From contig CM049306.1 of NCBI GenBank assembly GCA_026874595.1, positions 54,774,019 to 54,838,018 of the forward strand: a stretch of 64,000 nt of DNA, read 5' to 3'. Below, piece by piece: positions 45,731 to 57,300 of this stretch. A model generated the notes under the pieces. It worked only from the letters and a program-made list of their open reading frames with translations, made no database searches and had not been told where the DNA came from. The stretch comes from Sipunculus nudus. Its lineage: Eukaryota; Annelida; Sipuncula; Golfingiida; Sipunculidae. Position 1 is the stretch's first letter. Each line of letters opens with the position of its first letter. Position numbers and translations under genes: made by a program.

Positions 45731-45734
45731 CACT

Positions 45735-48540
45735 CAATACTATTCCCACTCAACTCTGGGGCAACTCACCCGACTCTGGGCCAGCCCTTTCGACTCCTGG
45801 CCAGCTTACTTGAATCTGGACCAGTGTAGAGTGCTGGGCTTGCCAACTCGAATCTGAGCCAGCCTATTCGACTCTGGGCCAGCCCACTCGACTTTGGGTC
45901 AGCTGACTCTACTCTAGGCTAGTGTACAGCCTCTTAACGAGCCAACTCGACTCTGTATATGCTCAGTCAATTTCAAGCCATTGCACAGCCTCTGTACCGG
46001 CCAATTGGACATTGGGCTAAATCACTCGATTCTGGGCCAGCCAACTCGACTCTGGGCTAGCCAATTCGACTAAGGGCCAGTGCACAAACTCTGAACCATC
46101 CAACTCGAATCTTTGCAGCCCACTTGACTCTGGACCAGTGCACAGCCTCTGAACGAGCCATCTCGACGCTGGGCCAACTCACTCGACTCTGGGCCAGCCC
46201 ACTAGACTCTTGACCAGCCCACTCGAATCTGGGCCAGTAAAGAGTGCTTGACCATCCAACTTGACTCTATGCCAGCCCATTCGACTCTGGGCCAGCCTAC
46301 TCGACTCTTGACCAGCTACTTAGAATCTTGGCCAGTGAAGAGTGCTGGGTCAGCCAACTTGACTCTGTGCCAGCCCACTCGACTCTGAACCAGCCCAATC
46401 GACTCTTGACCAGCCAATTCGAAACTCGGCCAGTGAACAATGCTGGACCAGCCTACTCGACTCTGGGCCAGCCTACTCGACTCTGGTCCAGCCTACTCGA
46501 CTCTGGTCCAGCCCACTCGAATATCGACCAGCCGACCCATGCACTCTACTCTGGACCAGCCTATTTAAATTTTTACCAGCCCATTTGACACTGGAACAGC
46601 CAACCCGACTCTTCAAATACACGGCCTCTTGGCCAAACCACTTGCTTCTGGACAAGCTCACAGTACAGAGCCTCAGGACCAGCCCACTTGACTCTTAGCC
46701 AGCCCACACGACGCTGGGCTAGTACTCAGCCTTTGAACAAGCCGACTCGACTCTTGGCCAGCCCACTCGACTCTGGACCAGCCAATCGACTCTGGGCAAG
46801 CCCCCTCCACTCTTGACTAGCCAACCAGTGCACAACCTCTGAACCAGCCTTTTCGACTCTTGACCAGCCAACTCGACTCTGAACAGCCACTCGACTCTGA
46901 GCGAGCCACCTCGACTCTGGGCCAACTCACTCTGAGTCGAGTCTCTGTACCGGCTCACTCTACTCTGGACCAGCCTTTTAGAATTTGGACCAGCCCATTA
47001 GAAATTGGACGAGCCCACCTGACTGCAAATACACAGCCATTTGGCCATACTTCTTATCTCTGGACAAGCTCGTTATACTCTGCGCCAGTGCAGAGCCTCA
47101 AGACCAGTCCACTTGATTCTTGTCCAGCCCACACCACTCTGGGCAAGTGCTCAGCCTCTGCATAAACCGACTCGAACCAAGGTTAGCCGACTCGACTCTA
47201 GACAAGCTCACTTGACTCTGGACCAGCCCACTCGACTCTTGGCTAGCCTTGACTCAAGGCAAGCCCACTTGATTATGGGCCAGCCATGTCGACTATGGAA
47301 CAGCCAACTCGACTCGGGGCTAGGCCAATCGACTCTGGGCTAGTGAACAGCCTCTGAACCAGTCCACTAAACTCTGGACAAGCCCACTCGAATTTAGGCC
47401 AGTGAAGAGTGCTTGGACAGCCCACTTGACTCTGAGCCAGCCCTCTTGACTCTGGTTCAGCCCGCTCTATTCTTGACCAGCCTACTAAAATCTGGGTTAG
47501 CAAACAGTGTTGGGCCAGCCCCTTTGACCCTGGACAAGCTCACATGATTCTTGACCAGTGCAGAGCGTCTGGACCAGCCAACTTGACTCTGGGCCAGCCA
47601 AGTCGATTCTGGGCTGGTGCCCAGCCTCTGGAGAAGCTAACTCTTACCTTGGCCGACTCGACTCCTGACCAGCCCATTTTACTCCGGGCCAGACTCGGCT
47701 CTGGGCTAATGCCCAGCATCTTGACAAGCCCACTTGCACCTAGGTCAGCCGACTCAATTCTGGACCAGCCAACTTGACTCTAGGGGTCAGCCCACTTGAC
47801 TCTATGCAGGCCCAGTCAACTACGGAACAGCTCACTCGACTCTTGGCTAATCCAATCGACCCTGGGCTAATGCACAGCTTCTGAACCAGCCCATTCGACT
47901 ACCAGCCAGCCAACTCGAATTTGAGCCAGTGGACAGTCTCTGGATCTGCTACTCAAGACCAGCCCACTAGGATTTTGACCAGCCCATTTGACACTGGACA
48001 AGCCCACTCGACTATGCAAATGCACAGGCTCTGGATCAGCCCTGACTCCTTGCCAACCCATTCGATTCCGGACTAGCCAATTCGAAACTGGGTCAGTGAA
48101 GAGTGCTTGGCCAGCCCACTTGTCTCTGGGTTAGCCCACTCAACTCTGGACCAGCCCACGCGACTCTTGACCAGCCCGATTGAATCTGGGTCAACCCACT
48201 CGACTTTGGGCCAGTGCACGGCCTCTGAACCAGCTCACTCGCTTCTGGGCCAGCCCACTCGCTTCTAGGCCAGCCCCCTCGACTCTTGACGAGCCAACTG
48301 GAATCTGGGCCAGTGAAGAGTGTTGGAGCAGCCTACTTAATTATGGGCCAGCCCACTTGACTCTGAGCCAGCCCACTCGACTCTGGGTCAGCCAACTCCG
48401 ACTCCGCAACAGTGCACAACCTGTAACCAACTCGTCTCTTGACCGGCACGCTTTTCTCCGGACCAGTCACTAGAATTTGGACCAGCCCATTTGACTCTGG
48501 ACGAGCCCACTCAACTCGGGAGCAGCCCACTCGATTAACA
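45735..48540. repeat. 2.8-kb degenerate 20-bp minisatellite
   Basis: More than a hundred degenerate copies of CTCGACTCTGGGCCAGCCCA. Variant blocks recur at longer range, such as CAGTGAAGAGTGCTTGG (46226, 46335, 47400, 48095, 48313) and CAGTGCACAGCCTCTGAACC, indicating a higher-order structure. It is GC-rich compared with its surroundings. All ORFs in this interval on both strands (Leu-Asp-Ser-x-Pro-Ala patterns) are repeat translations. Confidence 0.95.
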
Positions 48541-48734
48541 CTTCGGATGCACATCTATTAATACGCCATTTAGTTGATGTCACAAACCTTTCCACAGAAA
48601 AACCTGTATTCTTTTTTTTAGCTGATAGAAACTCAAATAGTTAAGGTTACGACTGCAGTTTATACAGGCCTCTTCTCTCATATACAATATGGAAAACTCA
48701 TTTCCTATTACCAATTACGTTTAGCTTAAGTCAG

Positions 48735-48926
48735 AGGCGGATCCGGGGGGAGGTGGGTCCGGACTCCCCCCTCCCTTGCAACCCTTTTTGAAGGGTTTCA
48801 GACAAAATTTTGCGCTCTGGAATCCCCCTTCCTTTTCCTGACCTGGGGACCTTTTTATTAAGTTTTTCATTATCCTCCTGGGTTGGACCCCCCCCCCCCC
48901 CCCTTTCCTTAATCCTGGATCCGCAC
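48735..48926. mobile_element. Small MITE-like element with GGATCCGC ends
   Basis: AGAGGCGGATCCGGG at the left and CCTGGATCCGCACTT at the right are inverted repeats enclosing about 190 bp of G/C-tract-rich sequence (C-run near 48890-48902). Similar GGCGGATCTAAAA and GGTGGATACAGGATCTTAG fragments at 44353 and 50880 may be relatives. Confidence 0.6.
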
Positions 48927-49508
48927 TTGATAGTTCGAGGTTTTACTTAATGATCGTCGGTACTTTTACAAATATTGAACAATCAAATTTATGGAAATCG
49001 AGGTAGTCTGTACTAGCCATGGTTTATATTAGACCTCTGGGAGAAGATGCATGAAATGAAGTCAAGATAATGCAATGATCCTTTAAAAAATTTATTTTCC
49101 CTGCCTCTGACGGGTACAATCAAGGCAGAAGATGCTTATATATGTGGTTATCATAACGACATTAAAGATGCAGTCTCCATGCATGCAACCCAATAGCGGT
49201 AGGCTGACAGCTATTAAACAGCGTGCACCAGCATTACACAGAAACATGCATGATACGCTTGGCGAGTGTGATATCGTTATAACAATACACAAACATGGCA
49301 AATGTATATAATACTCGCAACATGTCCCCGTGACAAGTCTGATGCTAAATCAATCCTACCTCCCCAAAGTTTACAAGTAATTAACATAAGTATTCATAGT
49401 TAATTCAAATTACCAAGTGATAAATATCGAGTATTGCGTCTAAGAGTACCGTATTGATAAATCTAGTAGCAGACGAGAACCACATGAATTGATAAAAATA
49501 ATAAATAC
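48927..49508. other. No gene seen
   Basis: AT-rich. A minus ORF at 49092-49301 lacks recognisable features. Confidence 0.5.
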
Positions 49509-49847
49509 GGCCAATAAAATAAAAGGTTTGGTTCTCAGGCAGCGCCCGCTTAAATTTTAAACCCCCGCATCAAAATTTTTATTTTGATTTTCAATAGAAA
49601 CTTACCAATTATGAGCTGCAGCCGCTCGGACATTTCTTTCAAGAAGATAAAATCATACAATTTTGCTAAAATTTCCTTTTTCGTAGTTCATTTACCTTTT
49701 TTAGCAAAATAAATCTGTTATAATCATGCTTTTCTTTATCATTTGACATTTTTATCGAAACATACAATATTATAAAAAAAAAAACGCCCGCCCGCACTGA
49801 ATTCTAAAGAAAAAGTGCCTGAGAACCAAACCTTATTTTTTTTTGCC
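49509..49847. mobile_element. MITE with GGTTCTCAGG terminal repeats, copy 2
   Basis: Left GGCCAATAAAATAAAAGGTT then TGGTTCTCAGGC; the inverted right end is GGCAAAAAAAAATAAGGTTT then GGTTCTCAGGCA. Same family as 40864-41169. Confidence 0.8.
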
Positions 49848-50248
49848 TTAATGGAAGACTTACACAAGCAACTCTGAACCTAGGTGTCTAATGTGTTCGC
49901 AAACAAGGTTTCTCACATCAGCGGCGCAATACCAGCTTGTATGGATCGGCGGTGCCCTCTCACGGCAAACATCATTACTATCTCACCACACGTTTTAGCG
50001 TCTTGCATGGCACAAAACAATGACAATTTTACATACTTCACATCAATGCTATTGCTTAAAAGATTCAGTTATTGTCCGATACATGTCAAACAAGGTGCGA
50101 TTTCATACCATGAAGCTTTACATTCTAAAAGACAGAACTACCACTTTGAATGAAATCACATTTCTGTGCAGTCTGTTGTCGTTAGTTAATGTGTTGCATC
50201 AACACCAGCCATACAGTAATACTGCAATCCTTCGCATCAGAATGTGTA

Positions 50249-50304
<56 letters not shown>

Positions 50305-50404
50305 CAAGGAATACCATATTTTTGGGGGGTTAAATATACGATTTAACGAATATAAACAAATCTGCAAACCTTCTGCCCTGTCCGTTCTAATTTTTTTCTC
50401 TAAT

Positions 50405-50453
<49 letters not shown>

Positions 50454-51269
50454 CATTTACAGACTTTGCATGATCAAAATTATTACAAAATTTACAAAAT
50501 GTGTAAATGACTTTTAACACAGACCTTCGAGTACCAACTAAAAAAGGCCAAAAGGACCTCGTTCATTTATTTAAACATGGACATTGACTGCAGAAAAAAA
50601 ATATGCCGTCTAGTAAATATTTCAATTTTACCACACATGTTGTGAAAAAAAAGACTCAAACAGACATTCCAGTTTAAGCAGTCTTGGTAAAGAATTTGGG
50701 GGGGGGGGGGGGGGGGTTAGGAAGTTGTCTGACATGCAGTATGAAAATGCCAATCAAACTATCTGCATTTGATATCATACAGTAATTCATACACAAGAAA
50801 AGCATTAAACAATACTGGCTACTCAGATACAGCATGCATGAGGAAGCTGTCAATCATATCCTAACTTCTACCAATCAGGGGTGGATACAGGATCTTAGAA
50901 ATAAAGGGGTGGGGCTTCAACACCCTGGCACGGGCAGACAAGTGTGGCTGGAGTCCTAGTGGACTTTATACTTATCTCTCCAAAATAGTAGAATAGGGAT
51001 GAAACAGATGATCACAGATTCGGGAGCTGCTTTTATTTATTCTGTTTCCCCATTTGGTCACAAAAGAAGCGGTGTGCCCCTCCTGTGTTCATCCTATAAA
51101 GCTGCTACTTACAAAATCGTTGTGTTCACATCACATTTAAATACAGGAATAAATTACTATGGTACATATTTATTTTGTACTAGTTAAGGCATAAGCTGAA
51201 TCATACCAGTAGATAAGATAAATAAAACTCGCTAGGTAAATGGAGAAGGTTGGCATATATAACTCTAAT

Positions 51270-51311
<42 letters not shown>

Positions 51312-54300
51312 TAACCAAAGCAAATCCACCTTATTCTTCAGGGACAATGACCACTGGGCATACTTTACCCACATTCTACAAAGGCTCCTGACAGTATTAT
51401 TTATATATTGTTAAATATTACACATGCAGCGGATGCAATAAATATTATCATGCCCCTACATTAATGAATAAGGTGAACATTTATGAGCATATATAAAATG
51501 CCCTAAACAACCCGAAGAAATAATTTGCACACTGAGAATATAGCACCCACCTCCAACATAAAAGCACCATTCAAGATTTGTGTAATATCAGAGGAAAGGC
51601 ATCAACATATATCATCTACACAACATACCGTTTCGGAAAACACATATTTCGATTTGATAACACAAAATTCTTTGTCCTTGTTGAATTTGCTTACAGAATA
51701 GAAATGGAAAAATCTCTATTAGTCTTAAAAAGCAGCTAGCATATCACAGAAAAAAAAATTACTGATTAGCAAAATATGAACAAATAAGTCCATGTTATAA
51801 ACATTGATCATTCTCATAGATGCTCTAAATGTATTAGCATACAGTTATTATAGTCTGTTCTATACCCTATGTCCACCTGTAAAGGCTGTTATTTGCTATG
51901 AACATTTTTATTAATCACATTTAAAGGTGGAAAATGGTTATATAGGGTAGAAGATCGAAGGACCTAATTTTCAGCAATGAAATACATACCTATCTTACAC
52001 CTTATTTAAGAAACAAAATTATTTTTAAAAAGTAGAAACAGATCTATATTTAACAACATAGCAGCCCCATTTATGGCAGTCAAAAAAGATGTCTTCTGAT
52101 TGGATGATGCCAGGTGAACACTAAAAAAATATAACCAGCTTAAACAAAGATATCTACACATACAGGGACACATCTGATATCTCAATCACTGTAAAGAGTC
52201 CAAAAAGTTCTGATACATAAACTGCAGCTTTATTGTAAAATTCTTAATTGCCATATTCAGCCATTACTTCTAAATGGAAATTTCCAGAAAATCATTGAAA
52301 AATATAAACTTTTGAAAAATTATCTAAAAAAAGGTGGACACAGGTTGTTGGAACAGAGCAGGAAGCATTTCACATTTGAAATTGCAGAGAATCACAAAGC
52401 AAAATGAAGAAGCACAACTTATATACTACTTACAGAGCATACAATACATTTTCTATGAGAGTATCATTCACCAAATATCCCTGATGTCAAAAATCATTAA
52501 GAAAGGCAAAATATAATTATTATAAAGCATGGTCTTTTTACATTTCTAAACAATGACAGCTTGCTTCATGTTACTAGATATACAGTCATAAACTGATATA
52601 CAGACACCTATGGGTCATCTATTTATACATTATATGATAGAGAAATGAAAAATTGTTTTAAATCCCTAAACAATATTTGCACAACCACATTTAATAAAAG
52701 TTCATAAATGCAACTGCAACTTAATATAGACATATTTTACTAATATGAACCTATTTGACTTATATGGACTGTATGACTAATATGCACATATTTTACTAAT
52801 ATGGACATATTTCACAATTATGGACATTTCACTAATATGGACTTATTTAACTTATTTTATCCCCTTTCTATGACGAAGATCATCTGACTATAATGAAACT
52901 GAAACTTCCTAAAACATCTTTTGTAAATATGTTTTTCTGCACACTGTAAATTCTAAAATGAAGTGCCTCATACAAGAGTTAATTTTTATTTCAATATGGT
53001 ATCATCTAACACCCTTATGGGTCCATTAATATCCTGTAGTTCATCAGATATGTGTATCGTAATTGAGTCTACTTGTGTTACTTTGTTTTTGTTTTACAGT
53101 GGTGACTTGATTCCTGAGCCATTACGATCAAGAAAGCTTGCAATGTGATGGTTTTTCTCAAAAATGAATGGACCCCATTAAAATTGTCTTTGACAATCTG
53201 ACAGCCGTAGATTCCGAGTCAACATGAGATTTTATGACACAAACGAGGAATCAGACATATGTTGATGCAGAAATCCAACATGATTTTTTATTTACCTTTG
53301 ATGGTAACAGCACACTCATTAGGCGTGATGATCTGCTTTAATCTACTGGTTCTTCAATCAGTATTAGTATTTGCTGACTCACTTTTGTCAGGTTACTTTG
53401 TTTTGGTATTTCAGAAGTGTCTGGCTGGTACACCAACTTTCATGTTTTGATAAACCGACAACCTTATTATAAAATACGCTGACATAAATATAAGATTAAC
53501 ATTTGGTGTTGGCTTATTAGGTCACAACTGTACGGTACTTGTAAAATTCCAAATGTTTGCCATTAAAACTATATATAAATTTATAAATTCTGTACCTGAC
53601 TGCTACCTATGATTAAATAAGCAACCTGAAGATAACAACTTCATAGATTTCACCTTAAGGACATAACAACTATCATGTTTTCGGCTTAAGTGTGTATGGT
53701 TTTGTATGATGGAATGCAGTGCTGATGCTTTCAATCTAAATGATCCTCATGAGGGGAACAATGTTTCATTTTTATATTACAAGTATTATGAGATAGAAAT
53801 ATTAATAAGAACACATTAAGCATTGTAATTAAGTATTAATTCATAATAAACTAGATTTCAATGATGAAATTCCCCATACCTGCTATGGGATCAGACACTG
53901 GTAAACAATTTCTACATGTATAAGTCTGCATACGTGTTAATTTAAAATTTTTAATTTTAATTCATTTCTGTTTCTTATCACTGCTAAATGTTAACTGCAT
54001 AATAAAGATTGATTTATTACTGTTGAAAATCTCATCTTTGCCCTACTTCTGTCATTCTAAATTATCCTCTCGTGAATATTAGTAACAAAAGATAAGTAAA
54101 GGTAAAAGCTCTGTAATGTTTAATATCACTGGTTTCAGATTCTTGAATTTGAACAGCAAATGTAAAACATTTCATATCATATGTTTGAAAAGAAAAATTA
54201 AATAAGTTTTTTGCATAACATCTGGTATATACAATAATATATATATACAACATTTTATAGGAATGTTGCACCACACAAAACAGTTCCTTTTGAAAAAAAA

Positions 54301-54332
54301 AGGTGATAGCTTGTGCTGCCCCCTGGAGGCAG
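49848..54332. other. No gene recognised; microsatellites and short repeats
   Basis: TA microsatellites occur at 50252-50300, 50409-50450 and 51277-51308, and a G-run at 50699-50716. A short array of ACTAATATGGACATATTT-like repeats sits at about 52735-52860. ORFs are short and unremarkable. The interval downstream of the RAB24 stop probably includes its 3' UTR: a minus-strand AATAAA is present at 54013-54018. Confidence 0.5.
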
Positions 54333-54397
54333 CTAGCTAAAACAGTTTAGACATTTGGACTTGGGTGGCCGGTCATCAAGCTGAAGACAATCTGGAT
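54333..54397 (-). CDS. RAB24: RAB24 last coding exon (C-terminal tail)
   Basis: Acceptor CTCAATTTCAG on the minus strand, entered in phase 1. It reads DPDCLQLDDRPPKSKCLNCF then Ser and TAG (54333-54335). The tail has cysteines three apart (C-x-x-C) two residues from the end, unlike the CCHH of mammalian RAB24 and unlike a classic CC or CxC Rab ending, so its prenylation is uncertain. Confidence 0.85.
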
Positions 54398-57300
54398 CTG
54401 AAATTGAGTAGAAGACAAAAACACTTTAAAAATGTGTAGAAGAATAACAGATACAATTTGGTTATCCAGTAATGTTAATATGGTGACACGCATGTACTGC
54501 ATCATAAAATATACAAACAGGGAGTTAAAACAAACAGTGGACCACCTTTTTATACTACATATAAATATGTGGGATGAAATCAAAACTTCCATCAATATCT
54601 GAGGAACAAAATGTATACAATACACTATTCACATGCTATCTGACCAAGTACACATGTGCACCAGAAAGATGTTTATAAGGCTTTATTTGATTAGTGAAAT
54701 GCTGGATGCCCTCCAGGCAATACTAAATATTTGGTCTAGAACTAGCACCAGACGTGCTCCAGCAGCCGCGTAAGAAATGTTTACTCAGGCCATTTGACTG
54801 GTTCAATTGCCTTAATTCTTATTCATGAAATAGATGCCAAACTGGCTTGCTGAATCATGAGGGTATGATGATGCAGACGAAATGAAGTTAGTGTCATATA
54901 GACCCTCTGGCATTACAACCAGATTACTAGCACCAGAGTGTCATTACATCTATGTCTGAGGAACGCATTAATGAAGATGCAAATATTTTCGTCATTTCTG
55001 ACAATGCTTCATGGCCTACAGGTAAACTGTCAATCAACATTAACCAGGCCAATCGTTAGCATTTTTTGTGTACTTTCTAATAATACCAAACATGAGCGAG
55101 AAAAGTTCTGTTTTACCTCAGCACATTGGTTAACCCTTTGGCGTGTTTGTTGAATTTATGACAGCATGAACACAAGCATGGCTCACACTGGTTACAGGAC
55201 GCAGGCAGCTAGCAGGCGACACAGGAATTGCCCCGTGTCCCTGGAGACGGTGTTTTCGTTTGGGTTGTGAGCTCACATGTATACTATTGTGTAAATTCAT
55301 TATTTTTAGCATAATAATGAGATTATGGGCCGTTTACCACGACATGAATGCAACCTGATGCAAGAACACTGCGATAAGTTCCTAGATATAACTTGTATCA
55401 CGACTCGAGTAGGCTTACCAGCCCAATTATCCGTTTGCCTACTGAGTTGGGTTGTCACGGCTAACATGAAGTTTGATAGATTTAGAAGCATGATATAATG
55501 GTCAGACCAGTCCAGAGGCCTTGCCAACATGGCATGATTTTCAATGAAACACAAGAACACTTTTGTTTGCCTGAAAGAAAACCAAATGGGAGTGGGGTAT
55601 GAACAATTCTTTATTCTAAGTGAAATTCCTGTTCACCATTTAAAGTGAAAAATGAATGTAAATGTAATTAATCATTTAAGTAAGAGCATTTACATTTCAT
55701 ATTTCTTTAAGTTATGAGATTTGTATTGGAATCAGACTTGGAATCAGGTCCAAAATGACCCAGACTGTATGCACTAAGAGCTGGTTTACGGTAAACCAGC
55801 TAAAGTAACCAAACTACTGAAGACTGAAGTGATGTGGTTTAGTGGCCTGGTGGGGACAGACTAAATGGATTTATGATACAGATTATTTGCTAGAGCAGAT
55901 AGGTCTATGTTTTGTCTATGCGAAGTATACTATAGTCTGTTCCAGTTCCCCTGTCCACCTGTTTTTTCGCGATTATTTATTTGTGAACCAAAGAACGCCA
56001 AAACTGTTTGACCTTTGGGAAGAAAGAAGAAAAAGCATAGTTAACTATTATGGAAATAATAGCTTACCTTATGTAATTTTCCTGTAAACAATTTAAAACC
56101 ATTTTATGAGTAACTAGTCTATTCTTTAGCGACATCTTGCCACTAATCTGTTAAATGGGCATATCAGGGGATAGTGATGACGTCATAATAGACGTGACGT
56201 ACTAAAGAGGCACCAACATTCACGGAACCAATAATCAAGAGCTGCCACCCCTGTTTACAGCAAGACTTGTATTCCCCGCGTGCACCCGCTTCACTGTTAC
56301 GTCACATTACTTTATATCCATATCCAAGGAGGATAAACAATGGCCACATATTAGGGACGCCATGAACCATGGATATATTTGAGACATGTCAACCAGGCCG
56401 TAAAGTAAATAATATCTATATCGTGAGTAGGAAAGGTACCAAAAATTATGCTTTTGCCTCTTTATGCCAATGGTGCAAATTTTGTTTGCCAAATTTGTCT
56501 TATGTAGAGATAATCGCGAAAAATCAGATGGACAGGGGTACAGGAACGGACTAGAGTATCATTAATTTACCTTCTTCTGGTTCTGCAGGAGGTTCATTGA
56601 TATAATCCATGGCTATCTTGTAAAAAAGTTCTCCTATGAGGAAAAAGAAGACATAAATATTATATAAAGGTTATCATTTTGCTCCCTGGCAAATGTCCAT
56701 ATTTCTCAAATCAATCCAAGAGTTGTTTTGAATTCATATTAGACCTCACAAGTATATATATTTAGATCCGGTACAGTGTTCTTTCTGATAGTATACTTTT
56801 AAAAAAATTTTAATCATTTGCATGATTTTTTAACATTTTATTCTGATTTTAAACATTTAAATAGTACATTATTTTAAGCACCCAAGCAAGCCATATTTAA
56901 GTGGCTTCATATTAACTACATGAAAAAATTCAAAAACTGTTTTTTGTTTTCTTCTATCATGTTCCTACCTACCTTGAATCTGAAATTTGAAATTGTAATA
57001 AACAAAATTCAATATTTGAACTAGAAAGACACATTAAAATGATATATAATATATGAGTTTTATATTAAGTTTAAATGACTTTTAGATTGATTTTGTATGA
57101 TGGGAATTTTCCCAGCGATGTTACCTGGAAAAAATATTATACAGAGCCATTATTCAAGCAAATGGTCTAATAAATTGTTGTTAAGACATCCCCACAATGG
57201 AAGAAAAAAATATGTATAGTATACCATTTCATTATATATATATACCATTACCAATATGATCAAAGGATGGACTGTCATAAAACATTATTTCAAGTCACAA

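Noticed and set aside
45716-48554. Many overlapping ORFs with LDSxPAHSTLxQPTRL-like peptides
   Set aside because: Direct readings of the 20-bp minisatellite in several frames on both strands; no gene context.
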